Below the pieces are notes generated by a model, which ran no database searches, was not told the origin of the DNA, and saw nothing but the letters and a program-made list of their open reading frames with translations. From NCBI GenBank assembly GCA_038380435.1, contig JAWZYU010000013.1:63506446-63570445 (forward strand): 64,000 bases of DNA, given 5' to 3'. Source of the DNA: Ryuthela nishihirai. Its lineage: Eukaryota; Arthropoda; Arachnida; Araneae; Heptathelidae. This document shows, one piece after another, positions 1 through 9,594 of this stretch. Position numbers and translations under genes: made by a program. The number at the start of each line of letters is the position of its first letter. The first letter of the stretch is position 1.

Positions 1-823
1 ATATTTTGTGAATTTTGAATTTTTAAAGTTTGTATATAATGCTTGGATTAACCTATATTTAAATTATGGAATAATATATTGGGGAGGAATGTATTACAGC
101 AACGTTAATTCATTTGGTTAGTATCCAAAACAAAGTAATTAGATGTATATTAAGAAAAAGAGGATATGAAAGCGTTAAACGTTTTTATAATGATCTACAA
201 ATTTTACCATTACTGAAAATTTATGTTTATAATATAATCTTATATTAAAAAAAAATACAGAGAAAGTGACATTAAAATAGTAATACAAAATATGGGAACA
301 AGTGCACATATTAATTTTATTGTACCACTTCTGAGGAAAACCATTACCCAAAAAAATTATATATATTTGGCGCCAAAAATATTCAATAGTTTACCAGAAA
401 TCGTAAAAGATGAAATAAATCTACTTACGTTTTTCACGAAAACTAATAAATTGGATTTATGATATTAAGATATAGAAAATTTTTTAAAATTAGAGGCACT
501 GTTCCTATATTTCTGATCTTCTAACATTTTTCTTCTTTCTTTTGATCTCTCTTTCAGACGTTAAAAATTTGAATGAAATAATTATTGCAAATACAGTTAT
601 TTCAGTAAATCTTTACTTTCTATATTATTGATGTGAGCATGATAGAAAGTATTAATATTGTAATAGATTAAAAATGTTGCATTTAATGTCCATTTATGTG
701 TTTATTGACCTGGTAACACACGTGCGAGTCTTTGAACTCTTGTGGTGTTGTGAATTTCCAAAAATATCTTATCAATAATTGTAGTGTATTGAATGAAAAT
801 AAAGACTACTACTACTATTATTA
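1..823 (+). pseudogene. 3' end of a Jockey/CR1-like LINE (reverse transcriptase C-terminus and tail)
   Basis: Conceptual translation across about 50-480 gives, with a frame change near 115 and a stop near 246, the post-RT C-terminal region typical of Jockey/CR1-type LINEs: a 'YGIIYWGG' motif, then 'IQNKVIRCILRKRG', 'LQILPLLKIYVYNIIL', and later 'VPLLRKT' and 'LAPKIFNSLPE'. The RT core itself lies outside the window. The block ends in AATAAA followed by an (ACT)n/(ATT)n microsatellite at about 798-822, the short-repeat tail expected at a LINE 3' end. Frameshifts and stops show it is dead. The clade is an inference from the C-terminal pattern alone. Confidence 0.6.
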
Positions 824-844
824 ATGAGAATAACATCCTTCAAA

Positions 845-1422
845 TACACTGGTTTCCATAAATGAAAGAAAATCCCTATGTTAAGTCAATGGGAAGCTAA
901 TATCTAAGTTCTATAACTTCTAAAATATTTTTTTTTGCTTTGAAAAATGTGATTGCAGATAAAGATCTCAATCAAATAAATCGATATCTCGATTTTCAAT
1001 AATATTCGTTCAGTATTTAATGAGTTATGGAAGTTTGAATATTTAGAAATAAAACAATGCCAGCCACAAAAATTGACTTCAAAAGTTAATTAAAACTTAG
1101 TAATAAGTATTGTAACAAAGCGTTTAATAAAATAAGTTTGTATTTTAGAACTTTGTGTAAAGAATTCTTTCATTATTCTTCAGTTTTGTATAAGTTTCTT
1201 AAGACTGGCATTGCTGTTGTTAAATATTAAAACTTCCACAACTCATTAAATACTGAACAAATATAGTTGAAAATTGAGATATTTATTTACTTTATTGAGA
1301 TCTTTATCTGCAATCACATTTTTAAAACAAAAAAAAACTTATTTTACAAGTTATAGATCTTTGACGTTAGCTTCCCATTGACCTAATATATGGATTTTCT
1401 TTAGTTTATGGAAACCAGTGTA
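845..1422. repeat. Foldback (long inverted-repeat) element, copy 1
   Basis: The outer sequence TACACTGGTTTCC at 845 returns inverted at 1410-1422. Further inward, the ATGGGAAGCTAA block (about 890), the TGCAGATAAAGATCTCAAT block (about 954) and the ATTTAATGAGTTATGGAAG block (about 1014) each have an inverted partner at about 1370, 1300 and 1240. Arms are about 220 bp, imperfect, around an AT-rich centre near 1130. No coding capacity. A related, rearranged copy is at 5280-5690. This looks like a non-autonomous foldback or MITE; the superfamily is unknown. Confidence 0.65.
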
Positions 1423-1870
1423 GCATAAACCATAACCGACTCTCCTGTATCATTTATTTTTTCTAATGATAAAGATGCAGGTGATAGGCATTCATTCAGA
1501 GTGTTCCATCGTCGCGTTGACTTGGAAAAAAAAGTGTATGAACAATGTACGAAGTAAAAGAATCGTACTGTATTAGGACAAGAGTGTGTAGTTTCCAATT
1601 AAATTTAGAGAGTGACTTCTAAGTCTATTTTAAAATCCTGTATATTTCCCTGCCATATTAGCAGCATTATCATAAATCTGTCCTCTGCAATTTTTAATAT
1701 CAATTGATTTAGTTTTTTATTGCGTATATTACTATTTCTTCTAATTATGCAGCTTTATGCTCTTCAATGGGCAAAAAAACCCAAGAATTTTATGACAATA
1801 TTTGTGTAGTTAACATGACAGGTTTGTGAATACTTCTATTCTGTTTTTTTTTTCTTTTGTATTCTAGAAA

Positions 1871-2880
1871 ATGCCCCGTCGAAAATGTCAAAATAAGGCA
1901 GACAACTTCTGTTATATTTGAGGAGAGTTCACCTTTGCAAGACACAAACAAAAAATGTCACCTATAATAAAGAGAGCATACAAATATTACTTTGGATGTA
2001 AGATAGGAGATCAGGATAAGCAGTGGACCCCTCACATATGTTGTGCAACTTGCTATGTGAAATTAATAAACTGGTGGAAGGGTAAAGGTAGCGCCATGCT
2101 ACCCATGATATGGAGGGAACCAAAAGAACATTCCACAGATTGCTATTTCTGTATGACTAGTATCCAGGGATTTACCAGAAGAAAATCGAAGAGACATATC
2201 GATTATCCCAACTTATATTCTGCAATACGACCAGTACCACATTCTAAAACTTTGCCAGTTCCAGTAACTTCAAGTCAGGAAACAGAAGATGAAGAAAGTA
2301 CTGGGGAAGAGAGTGAGGCACGTGAATCACCTCCAGAAAGAAGTGATCCTTCCTACGAGGCTATCATGGATTCAACTTTATATTTTTTGACGCAGGCAAA
2401 TCTGAACGATTTGATTCGTGATCTAGGGCTAAGTAAACTAAGTAAACAAATGATGAACTGCTGGGCTCTAGGTTGCAAGAAGGGAATCTTCTCCAACCTA
2501 GTACAACTTTATATAGAAAGAGACAAGAGAATTTTGTTGCATTCTTCTCACGTGATGGCCAATTGACTTTCTGCAATAGTATTGCCGGTTTGATGACAGC
2601 TTCAGGCTTTATTCATGACCCACAAAATTAGAGGCTCTTTATAGATGCATCCAAAACTAGCTTGAAGGCAGTTTTATTACATAATGGTAATTTAATGCCT
2701 TTTGTTTCAGTTGCTTGCTCTGGGAATGAACAAATTATACTAAATCATCAAAAGTACTGGGACACTTCCATGGTATGTGAACGCAAAGCTATATTGAAAG
2801 CTTCTTACCATGAAATAAAAACTTTTTTAGCAAAACGTTACAAGAAACTGAAAATATATACCGATTCATGATTTTCAACA
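1871..2880 (+). pseudogene. Arthropod uncharacterised repeat protein, N-terminal half (broken)
   Basis: From ATG 1871 the frame opens with a Cys-rich start (FCYI, then a TGA where a Cys codon is expected, at about 1919), and continues as 'YYFGCKIGDQDKQWTPHICC', 'PMIWREPKEHSTDCYFCMT' and an acidic linker. After about 2450 the reading frame changes to 'RLQEGNLLQP', 'FFSRDGQLTFCN', then a TAG near 2630 and 'LFIDASKTSLKAVLLHNGN'. This pattern matches a Cys/Trp-rich protein family I recognise as common and repetitive in arthropod genomes and never characterised; paired Cys motifs suggest zinc binding. The sequence after about 2720 is not recognisable. The missing C-terminal half lies on the opposite strand at 4489-5251. 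Confidence 0.6.
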
Positions 2881-3232
2881 TCTACTATTTAAAGGGTTGT
2901 AGCTGCTGAAACATTTAACAACAATGCAGGTGGGGCCATAAGTCAAGTTTGCAGGAGGCCATTTAGAGCATATGAAGGATTCTGCAGTCCAGAAATGACA
3001 CTTTTAACTTTGCTAATATATTTAGTAATCGAGATCCTTTTTAACAGCGTGTCATTTCGTGTCTGAGGGTTTTAGGGGTTTTCCTTCGTAAAAAAGGCAA
3101 CGGCGACCAAACCTTGCACCCCAATTCCTTCAGAAATGAAAAATGACTGGAAAGAAAAGCACTTGCAGGTCTCTTGGTGGGGCCGTGGTCCTCCTGGACC
3201 CCTCCTCATGACCCCCACTGCAGCAGTGGTTG

Positions 3233-3269
3233 TTGCGTAAGAATTGACCTGAGATCAATTCTTACGCAA
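3233..3269. repeat. Perfect 15-bp hairpin
   Basis: TTGCGTAAGAATTGA (3233-3247) and its exact reverse complement (3255-3269) flank a 7-nt loop. It follows a GC-rich stretch (about 3160-3225) unlike its AT-rich surroundings. It could be the terminus of a small element; no partner end was seen. Confidence 0.7.
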
Positions 3270-3299
3270 ACAAATTATCACAAATCTTCTGCTAAAATA

Positions 3300-3370
3300 G
3301 ATGTTAAAAACAAAATAAAAATTAATTAATTAATTAGTTAATTAATTAATTAAAAAATAATTAATTTCAA
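3300..3370. repeat. (ATTA)n simple repeat
   Basis: ATTA/TTAA tandem units with minor interruptions inside an AT-rich gene-free stretch (3270-3600). Confidence 0.8.
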
Positions 3371-3609
3371 ACGAATTTGAAGATAAAGGCAAAAACTTCG
3401 AAATATCTTAAATTCTTTACAAGAAATATTGATTGGAAAGTCTCTTAAGAAAAAAGAAAAGAAATATTCTATGAATTTAAGGCCCAAATAATAAAGACTG
3501 AAGTGTAAATATAATAAGACTATTTAAAAACGGATAATAACAACTAATTACTTATTTTTTAGCACGCCATGCTTCTAATGTACAGTGTTTTTGTTTGTTT
3601 GTTTGTTTT

Positions 3610-3850
3610 TTCGCTTGGAGAAGTGGACCAATTAATGGAAATTTTCAGCTCTGGCTTTTCTTGAAGCACACTTCTTGATTTCATAAGCTCCGCCAACATT
3701 TGTTCTTTATTTTTTTAAGTGATAGATAACGAATTTGGTAGAATTCCATACACCTTAGCAACATCAGCTGTCTTTTGGCTTTCTTTAAATTCTTTATGAT
3801 TTCATCTTTTTGTTCCAAATTAAAAACATTTCGTATTTTGGAAGCTTAAC
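3610..3850 (-). pseudogene. pogo/Tigger-like transposase relic, CENP-B-type helix-turn-helix
   Basis: Read leftward from about 3850, the translation gives 'NVFNLEQKDEII', then after a one-base frame change 'TADVAKVYGILPNSLS', a TAA, and 'NKEQMLAELMKSRSVLQEK'. This is the layout of the N-terminal CENP-B/Psq-type DNA-binding domain of pogo/Tigger (IS630/Tc1/mariner superfamily) transposases: a conserved helix, then the A-x-x-Y-G-I-x-x-x-S-x-S recognition helix. Only this roughly 75-codon piece remains; there is no DDE domain nearby and both a frameshift and a stop break it. Confidence 0.55.
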
Positions 3851-3859
3851 TTAAAATTA

Positions 3860-4485
3860 TATAAACGTTCTCGGGATCATATCCAAACCATTTGTGCAAA
3901 CAAGAAGTTCAATAATGGGACGCAATGATACCGAAAAAATTAAATAATTACAAACGACACAAAATTACTAGAGAGAAATTTTAAAAAAGAACAATGGCAG
4001 CAGTCAAATTATTAAGTAAATTAGGTTTAGCTTTAAGAGTCAGTAATGAGAGTGTATAGTAGGGAAAAAAAAGGAAACTTTTTAAATTGCTTGGAATATC
4101 TGAGTGGTTGAAAAATTTGAGTGGTAAAAATTCGTTTTAAAAGTGTCATTTATGAATTTACGGAAATTTCGGACAAGACAAATTATACTGCAGTACAAAA
4201 AAAATTCTTTTTTCTAAGTAAGAGTTGTGTGATTCTTAAAGGTTTTTTAGTCCAGACTTCAGATCTGTGCTTATATGTTTTCTATCAGGAATAGTTTTTG
4301 AGTTAGACGATTTTTTATTTTTCATTTTATTCCTAGATTTACAATGAATAATAACAGGGAAGAAAAGAGATTATTCTTAGCTTCCTTATATTAAAATGAT
4401 TGTAGATTCATACAAAATTTTTTACAGAATATTGTACAGAAATAAAAAGAATATAGAATAACTAAATAACAAAAATACCAAACGT
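3860..4485. other. Gene-free AT-rich stretch
   Basis: No open frame with recognisable composition, no repeat shared with the rest of the window and no terminal repeats seen. Confidence 0.5.
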
Positions 4486-4488
4486 AAA

Positions 4489-5251
4489 TCATATTTTTCT
4501 TTTATGTTTATCTGTGCTGTCTCTTTTGAGATTCCAACAAAAATCAGCTAACATTGTAGGCATCCACTTCCCTTCATATGGCTTTTCAATTGTCGAAATA
4601 TCTTTGTGAAACCTCTCGTCGTGTTCATCGGAGACGTCACTGCAGCTTTCCGGAAAGTAGTCCAGATGTGAATGCAGGAAGTGCACTTTCAAAGACATGT
4701 TACATCCTAAATCCCAATATGCATATAGCATCTGTTTTACTATTTCTTTATAATCTTTAGACCACTATCTTCCAAGAAAATTGTCTGTAACTTTCTTAAA
4801 ACATGTCCAAGCAAGATTCTCTTTCTCTGTTAGATATTCGTCAAATTTCACATCTTTCTTCAAATCTTATTTGAGGCCCAACAAACACGCTCTCTTTTAT
4901 CTTTGCTTCTGAAAGACAGGGGAATTTTGTTGTTAGGTAGGCAAATCCCCTACCATATTTATTCACTGCCTTGACCTGCTTCATAACTCCCAGTTTTGTA
5001 TGAAGGGGAGCAAGAATCACCGCCCGATAAGCTATAAGTCTCTGCTTCTGTAAATTTTTTGCTCCCATTTTCCAATTACGTATCGGCCAAGTTTTCTTTA
5101 AGTAATGGGATGCTCTGTCACGACTGTCCCATTCACAAAGGAAACAGGGAAATTTTGTGTTCCCTTGTTGCATTCCCAATATCATGGCAAAGATTTTGAA
5201 ATCCCCACATATTTTCCAATTAAAATCTGAATATTTAATGGATTTGAGCAT
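4489..5251 (-). pseudogene. Arthropod uncharacterised repeat protein, C-terminal half (broken)
   Basis: Two leftward frames, 5251-4841 and 4731-4489, belong to the same family as the rightward fragment at 1871-2880. The first carries 'WKICGDFKIFAMILGMQQG', 'FPCFLCEWDSRDRASHY', 'LAPLHTKLGVMKQ' and 'PCLSEAKIKESVFVGPQIR'; the second carries 'MSLKVHFLHSHLDYFPE', 'SDEHDERFHKDIS' and 'YEGKWMPTMLADFCW'. Between them, about 4835-4735 also reads as protein ('LAWTCFKKVTDNFLG') with a stop. The order matches the C-terminal half of the family, so gene order is preserved within the half but its strand is inverted relative to the N-terminal half. The function of the family is not known to me. Confidence 0.6.
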
Positions 5252-5279
5252 ATATCTAGAATCTCATATGATTCTTTTG

Positions 5280-5690
5280 TCATATAAAGAGTTATGAATT
5301 TTGAATATTTAACAGCAGAAATGCAAGTCAGGAAAATGGAAATTATTGAAAAATTAGTTACAATAACTTTTCAAATATACATCTGTTGTATTAAATGGTG
5401 TGAAATAATATTTCTTATTCAAATTGTGATTAACTTCTAAGTTAAATTCTAAACGTTAGGCATTGCTGTTGCTAAATATTTAAACTCTCATAACTCTTTA
5501 AATAATAAAATAATAGTGTTGAAAATAAAAATTTAGATAAATCAATTCAAATCTATCTTCCGTCCGATATATCTGAAGATAGATTTGATTAAATAAATCA
5601 AATCAAATTTATCTTCAATCCTATTTTGTCACAAAACTCTTTTTTAGAAGCTGTAGAGTTTCGAAGTTGCTTCCACTGACATAACATAGA
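5280..5690. repeat. Foldback element, rearranged copy 2
   Basis: AGAGTTATGAATTTTGAATATTTA (about 5288) has its inverted partner, TAAATATTTAAACTCTCATAACTC, at about 5474-5497, and GCATTGCTGTTGCTAAATATT (5461) parallels the inner arm of the 845-1422 element. The right arm extends beyond the left, so the left end is truncated. A local hairpin, CAAATCTATCTTC with GAAGATAGATTTG, occurs at 5548-5589. Confidence 0.5.
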
Positions 5691-6200
5691 CGGCGGTGGT
5701 CATAATTCAGTGAACACTGAGTGTATTTATTACTTTAATTTTACAGCATTTAGTAATAAAATTGTTATAGAATATCTGCAATTACCTCTTTTCAGGATGA
5801 AAATGTAAAAAACATGTCCAGAAAATTCAAAGTATAGCAAATATAATTGGTGCACTACTCTTTTTTTACCTTTTTTTTCATGTATTACTCTTTTTGCCTA
5901 GGGGCACTTGAGAGGTAAATCCAGGTTACTTAGGGGAAAAAATGTTTACAATACAAAAGACAAAAATTGCAATTACAAAAGACAATCAATTTTTTATAAT
6001 TAAAAAAAAGTTCGGGAGGGGGAATTTTTTTGCCATTATCATATATATGTTGTGCCTCCTCTGAAACCATGTCCTTGTGATCAGTAGATAAGCACAGTAA
6101 GCACTCCGCCATCGGTGTTGCTTTTTTTTTAAATCTATTCTAATGTGAATTTGTTCAATGTTATTGTATTTTAAGAAATTTAATTCTCTACAAGTATATA
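5691..6200. other. Gene-free stretch
   Basis: AT-rich. A 60-codon leftward open frame (6112-5930) begins with a C-x2-C motif but shows no family I can name. A short (TA)n run occurs at 6197-6209. Confidence 0.4.
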
Positions 6201-6207
6201 TATATAT

Positions 6208-6408
6208 CAGCCGTCCAGTGGCCGAGAAGTTAGCATGCTTGGCATCTGGTCAAAGGAGCCTGGGTTGGAGCCCTGGATAAGGCAGGATATTTGTGTTGTT
6301 TTCTACAGAGGTCCCGCCATCCTCACATACCTTCTACTATTGCATATAAACTGACAGGCTCCTGTCAGACCTCTGTGGCAAGCAACTGCTTGAGGGCGGT
6401 ATTTATAT
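6208..6408 (+). mobile_element. SINE family B, near-full copy (tRNA-derived)
   Basis: The 5' part has a Pol III split promoter of Ser/Leu tRNA type: an A-box-like TGGCCGAGAAGTTAGCATG (about 6219) and a B-box-like GGTTGGAGCCC (about 6263). The 3' part contains CTGACAGG-CTCCTGTCAG and ...GCTTGAGGG followed by a (TATTTAT) tail. The last 55 bp recur as isolated 5'-truncated copies at 27430-27504 and 47921-47982, which fixes the 3' end of the family. Confidence 0.65.
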
Positions 6409-7060
6409 ATTACCGCTAAAGTGCAGAAATCAGTTATTCTACAGATTATCTAGGTATTGTGCAGATTAACTAGGGTGATCCGTTAACGTGCGTAAAATTG
6501 TTTCATTTCTCAAATTACCTAGGTAATCTGCAAATTACCTGGATAATCTGCACATTAACTACTAGGCACTCGTTAAAGTGAAAATAAGATCTTTGCTGGA
6601 ACAACAGGAACGTTTCTGTACGCTTAAAATAACATTTATCTAGTGTCCGAGAGTAGAGTTGAAACCAGGGTCATCCCTCTGTCAACATGAATCAGTCTTC
6701 CGAATTATAAAAAACGCCCCCAAAATGAGCAGGCCAAGTGAGAACGAATCATTTTAGTGATTCGTTATCAAGAATGAATCACTTTACCGATTCGTTCTCA
6801 CTTGGCCTCCGCTCATCCGGGGCGTTTTTTATAATGCGGACGAGTGAATCACGTGACACGAAGATTCATATTCAAGAGATTCACCACTATGAGAGAAACA
6901 AACTTTTGAACTTTAACGATACGGAGGCCGGTAATGTGCACATTACCTAGGTAAAATGCGGAAAACTCTTGATTCCGCACGTTAACGGAGCAAATCAGTT
7001 AATCTGCAGATTAGCTAGGTAATGTGCACATTAACGGTTTTCGAGCTATAGCGGTAACAT
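6405..7060. mobile_element. Palindromic non-autonomous element with CTAGGTAAT repeats
   Basis: Terminal TTACCGCTA (6410) mirrors TAGCGGTAA (7049-7057). Sub-terminal blocks are built from short palindromic words (ATTACCTAGGTAAT, GCAGATTAnCTAGG, GTGCACATTA, CGTTAACG). At the centre a long palindrome spans about 6701-6837: ATTATAAAAAACGCCCC, GGCCAAGTGAGAACGAATC and GTGATTCGTT repeat inverted about 6770. A 70-codon ORF in the palindrome is incidental. It sits in the tail of the SINE at 6208. The superfamily was not recognised. Confidence 0.65.
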
Positions 7061-7330
7061 ATATATAACAAATTGCGAAAACAATGCGAATTGGCAAAAG
7101 AGTTTAGTTTGCACTTAAAAATGTTTCTCAAAAAATGAGCCAGATTCAGTATAATGATCATTTATTTTATGAAATGCGAGTTGGGACCGGTCTGGTTTTG
7201 GCGTTCTTGGCGTTTTAGAGTTGCAAAATACAAAGTTTAAATTACAAGAAAGCATGGGATTCTGGTTTTCAAAGAGAATGAAATTTTTATTTACCTACTT
7301 TTGCATTCTTTAAAAGTTTTAATTCCAACT

Positions 7331-7341
7331 AATGCATTGCT
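7331..7341. repeat. Left target-site duplication of LINE copy 1
   Basis: AATGCATTGCT at 7331-7341 against AATGAACTGCT at 12044-12054: 9 of 11 positions agree, and the length equals the perfect 11-bp duplication of LINE copy 3. Confidence 0.5.
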
Positions 7342-7927
7342 GGTCTGTAAATGGTAGCTAGGTAGTCACTGGAAGGAGAGTTATGCCCCAATCCCCTGTG
7401 ATGATGCATAGAACCGGCCACGCCTAGCACCTAATGTCCGACCCGCCTTCTCGTGGTGCAGACCATTAGTACTTTTCAAAAGAGACACTCTCTTGTGGAA
7501 GTGAACGGAAGGGGAAGGCTGCCAGATTAGTGTGGCCTACTGATTTGGACAACTCTGGCTACTTTTCTTTTTTTTCTACCCTGCTCAACCACACAAGGTC
7601 AACCACACAAGGTTCTGGTGCTGACCATATGAACCCACTGGACTGAATTATGGCGCTGAGCTTCATTATGGATCATGAAATTGCTGCACTGGTGGGCTTC
7701 TGTGGACGGAAAATCTTCCGCTGTGTTTTCTGTTTGTTTGTGGGCTGACAGCCCCAAGTGAATAGATTCACAGAATATGTTTATCAGCTGGTGGATAATC
7801 CTGAGCAGAGTCATCGCAGGCACCTGAACTCTTTGCTTCTATTGGCATCGTCAAATTCTACATTGGAGGAAGTTTTCCAGTGTAGATTTCTTCAGCCTTT
7901 ATTGGTGGGAGAACGGGTCTTTGCCCC

Positions 7928-8454
7928 ATGTCTGCGATTAGGGGGCTGTTTGATATTGTCGGCATTCCCTCTCTAAATAAACATAGTTTCTTTAAATATT
8001 TCACTAACCATTTTCTCTCCATAGGTAGTTGGAATATGCGGACTCTATACAGAGCTTTTTCTCTTGATGTCCTCACACAAGAATTCCACCATTATAATTT
8101 AGATATTTTCGGCTTGCAAGAGACCAGATGGACAGATAAAGTCAGATTCTTAAAAATAATCTTAAATTTCTCTTTTCAGGGAGGGGTGAAAATAAGCATC
8201 ACCAAGATGTGGTCTGCATCTCAGCAGACACGCTAGTGATGCTCTTCTAGGATATGAGTGCATTAATGAAAGGTTTCTCACAGCAAAATTTCACACCAGC
8301 ATTAAAGACTTGAATGTTATCTGCTGTTATGCCCCCACTGAAGATGCCGATGAGAAGGATAGGTTTACGGACAACTTCAGGATATTTTGAATTCTGTCAA
8401 GAAAGGAGATATTACCCTTGTTCTAGGTGACTTCAATGCCAAAGTTGGTACTGA
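7928..8454 (+). pseudogene. LINE copy 1 endonuclease domain, 5' part
   Basis: The frame from 7928 includes 'SIGSWNMRTL' (conserved Asn of the APE fold) and 'LDIFGLQETRWTDK' (catalytic Glu in QETRW), the N-terminal signature of LINE AP-endonucleases that nick target DNA for target-primed reverse transcription. The frame breaks near 8140, and the remainder (8240-8454: 'ADTLVMLF', 'LNVICCYAPTEDAD', 'LGDFNAKVGTD') continues in other frames until the solo LTR cuts it. Confidence 0.7.
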
Positions 8455-9594
8455 TGTTTTATAGGGGGGGGGATTCGGTGTGCGATAATCCTTGATCATC
8501 TTGGCACCAATATACTATAGGTGTTTTACAATAAATCATCCTTTCTCACGTCACCAGTGTTTCATAGGCGGCTTACAACGAAAGATCCTTGCTCACTGTG
8601 CCAACAGTTATAAGAGAATAATTTATGATAAACATTTCTCTTTCATTGAGGATTTTCTTATCCCCCCTCCTCCTATATTTGGGTTTTACCGTGATCGTAT
8701 AGTATCAATTAATTAATTAATGGCCCAGTATCCCATTGGGAGCTAAAGGCATCCTCCCCAGACAAAAGGAGTCTGCAAAAGCAGTTCAAGACTTTTTCTT
8801 ACAACGCACAAAAGACATTTATTCACAAATTAAACAACACTGACACGATTCTATAAATTCAAGTACTTCACAATCAAATATCTCAATTCCAATACAAGCT
8901 CAACAGACTTACATATTCAGTAGGTTGCCGTGATCACATCCCTTTGCTCAACTGCCCCATTCTCTACTAAGCTGAACTCTTACGGTTACATCGTAAGCCA
9001 ACTATCTACCCTCCTCTCTCAAGCAAAAGAAGTGACTCTCTCACAAGTCATAGAAGTGCATGACTGACTTCCACAGAAGTACAAGACTAACTCAAAAGTA
9101 GAAGACGAAGTAACTGAGTCAAAAGTCTCTTCTCTCAGTTCATAGTCACCAAGGAAGCTATCATGGAGAATTATCATTGGCTCTCTCAACTCTCCGCCAG
9201 GGGAGGTGGGATAGGGTGCGATAGGGTGCCAGACGAAAATTAGAAACTTCCAGAGTCCATGTCCTTGGCCACAACCACGTGATTTATCCTCGTGAGTCCG
9301 TTTTGCCGAGAGCCGAGGGAATTCTCTCTCAGGGCTGTCAGACATGATCAGTTCTGGTGTCATACTTCTTTCCTTCAAAGGAGTACCGCTGGGGCATGGG
9401 GCGCTTTCCTTTATAACCGCTGCCCGGGATTACGCTAGCTACCGACAGTTAAATAGTCGGTTTAGCTAGGCGGTGCATCAATGGAGTGGTCCTTCGAGAT
9501 AATCCCTCGCATGGAGCCGCTTCCGATGGAAAGGAAACTGCTGTCTGGAACTTAAATTCCGTTCTGTGTGAACTATGCAAATTCACGCAGAACA
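8455..9594 (-). mobile_element. Solo LTR inserted in LINE copy 1
   Basis: A 1,140-bp segment bounded by TG...CA and flanked by CTGA direct repeats (8451-8454 and 9595-9598). The empty site GGTACTGACTCTGACC is seen intact in LINE copies 2 (about 50917) and 3 (about 60540), which fixes the insertion exactly. Read on the minus strand it has a TATA-like TTATAAAGG (about 9410) after about 180 bp and an AATAAA (about 8823), the order expected for U3-R-U5. No internal retroviral genes remain, so it is a solo LTR by recombination. Calling it an LTR rests on ends, duplication and signals; the family is unknown. Confidence 0.65.

Noticed and set aside
5930..6112. 60-codon leftward frame starting with C-x2-C, considered as a ZAD zinc-finger exon
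   Set aside because: Only one Cys pair, no second pair at the expected spacing, and no downstream zinc fingers.
9019..9378. 119-codon leftward open frame
   Set aside because: It lies inside the solo LTR, has no recognisable motif, and LTR sequence is normally non-coding.
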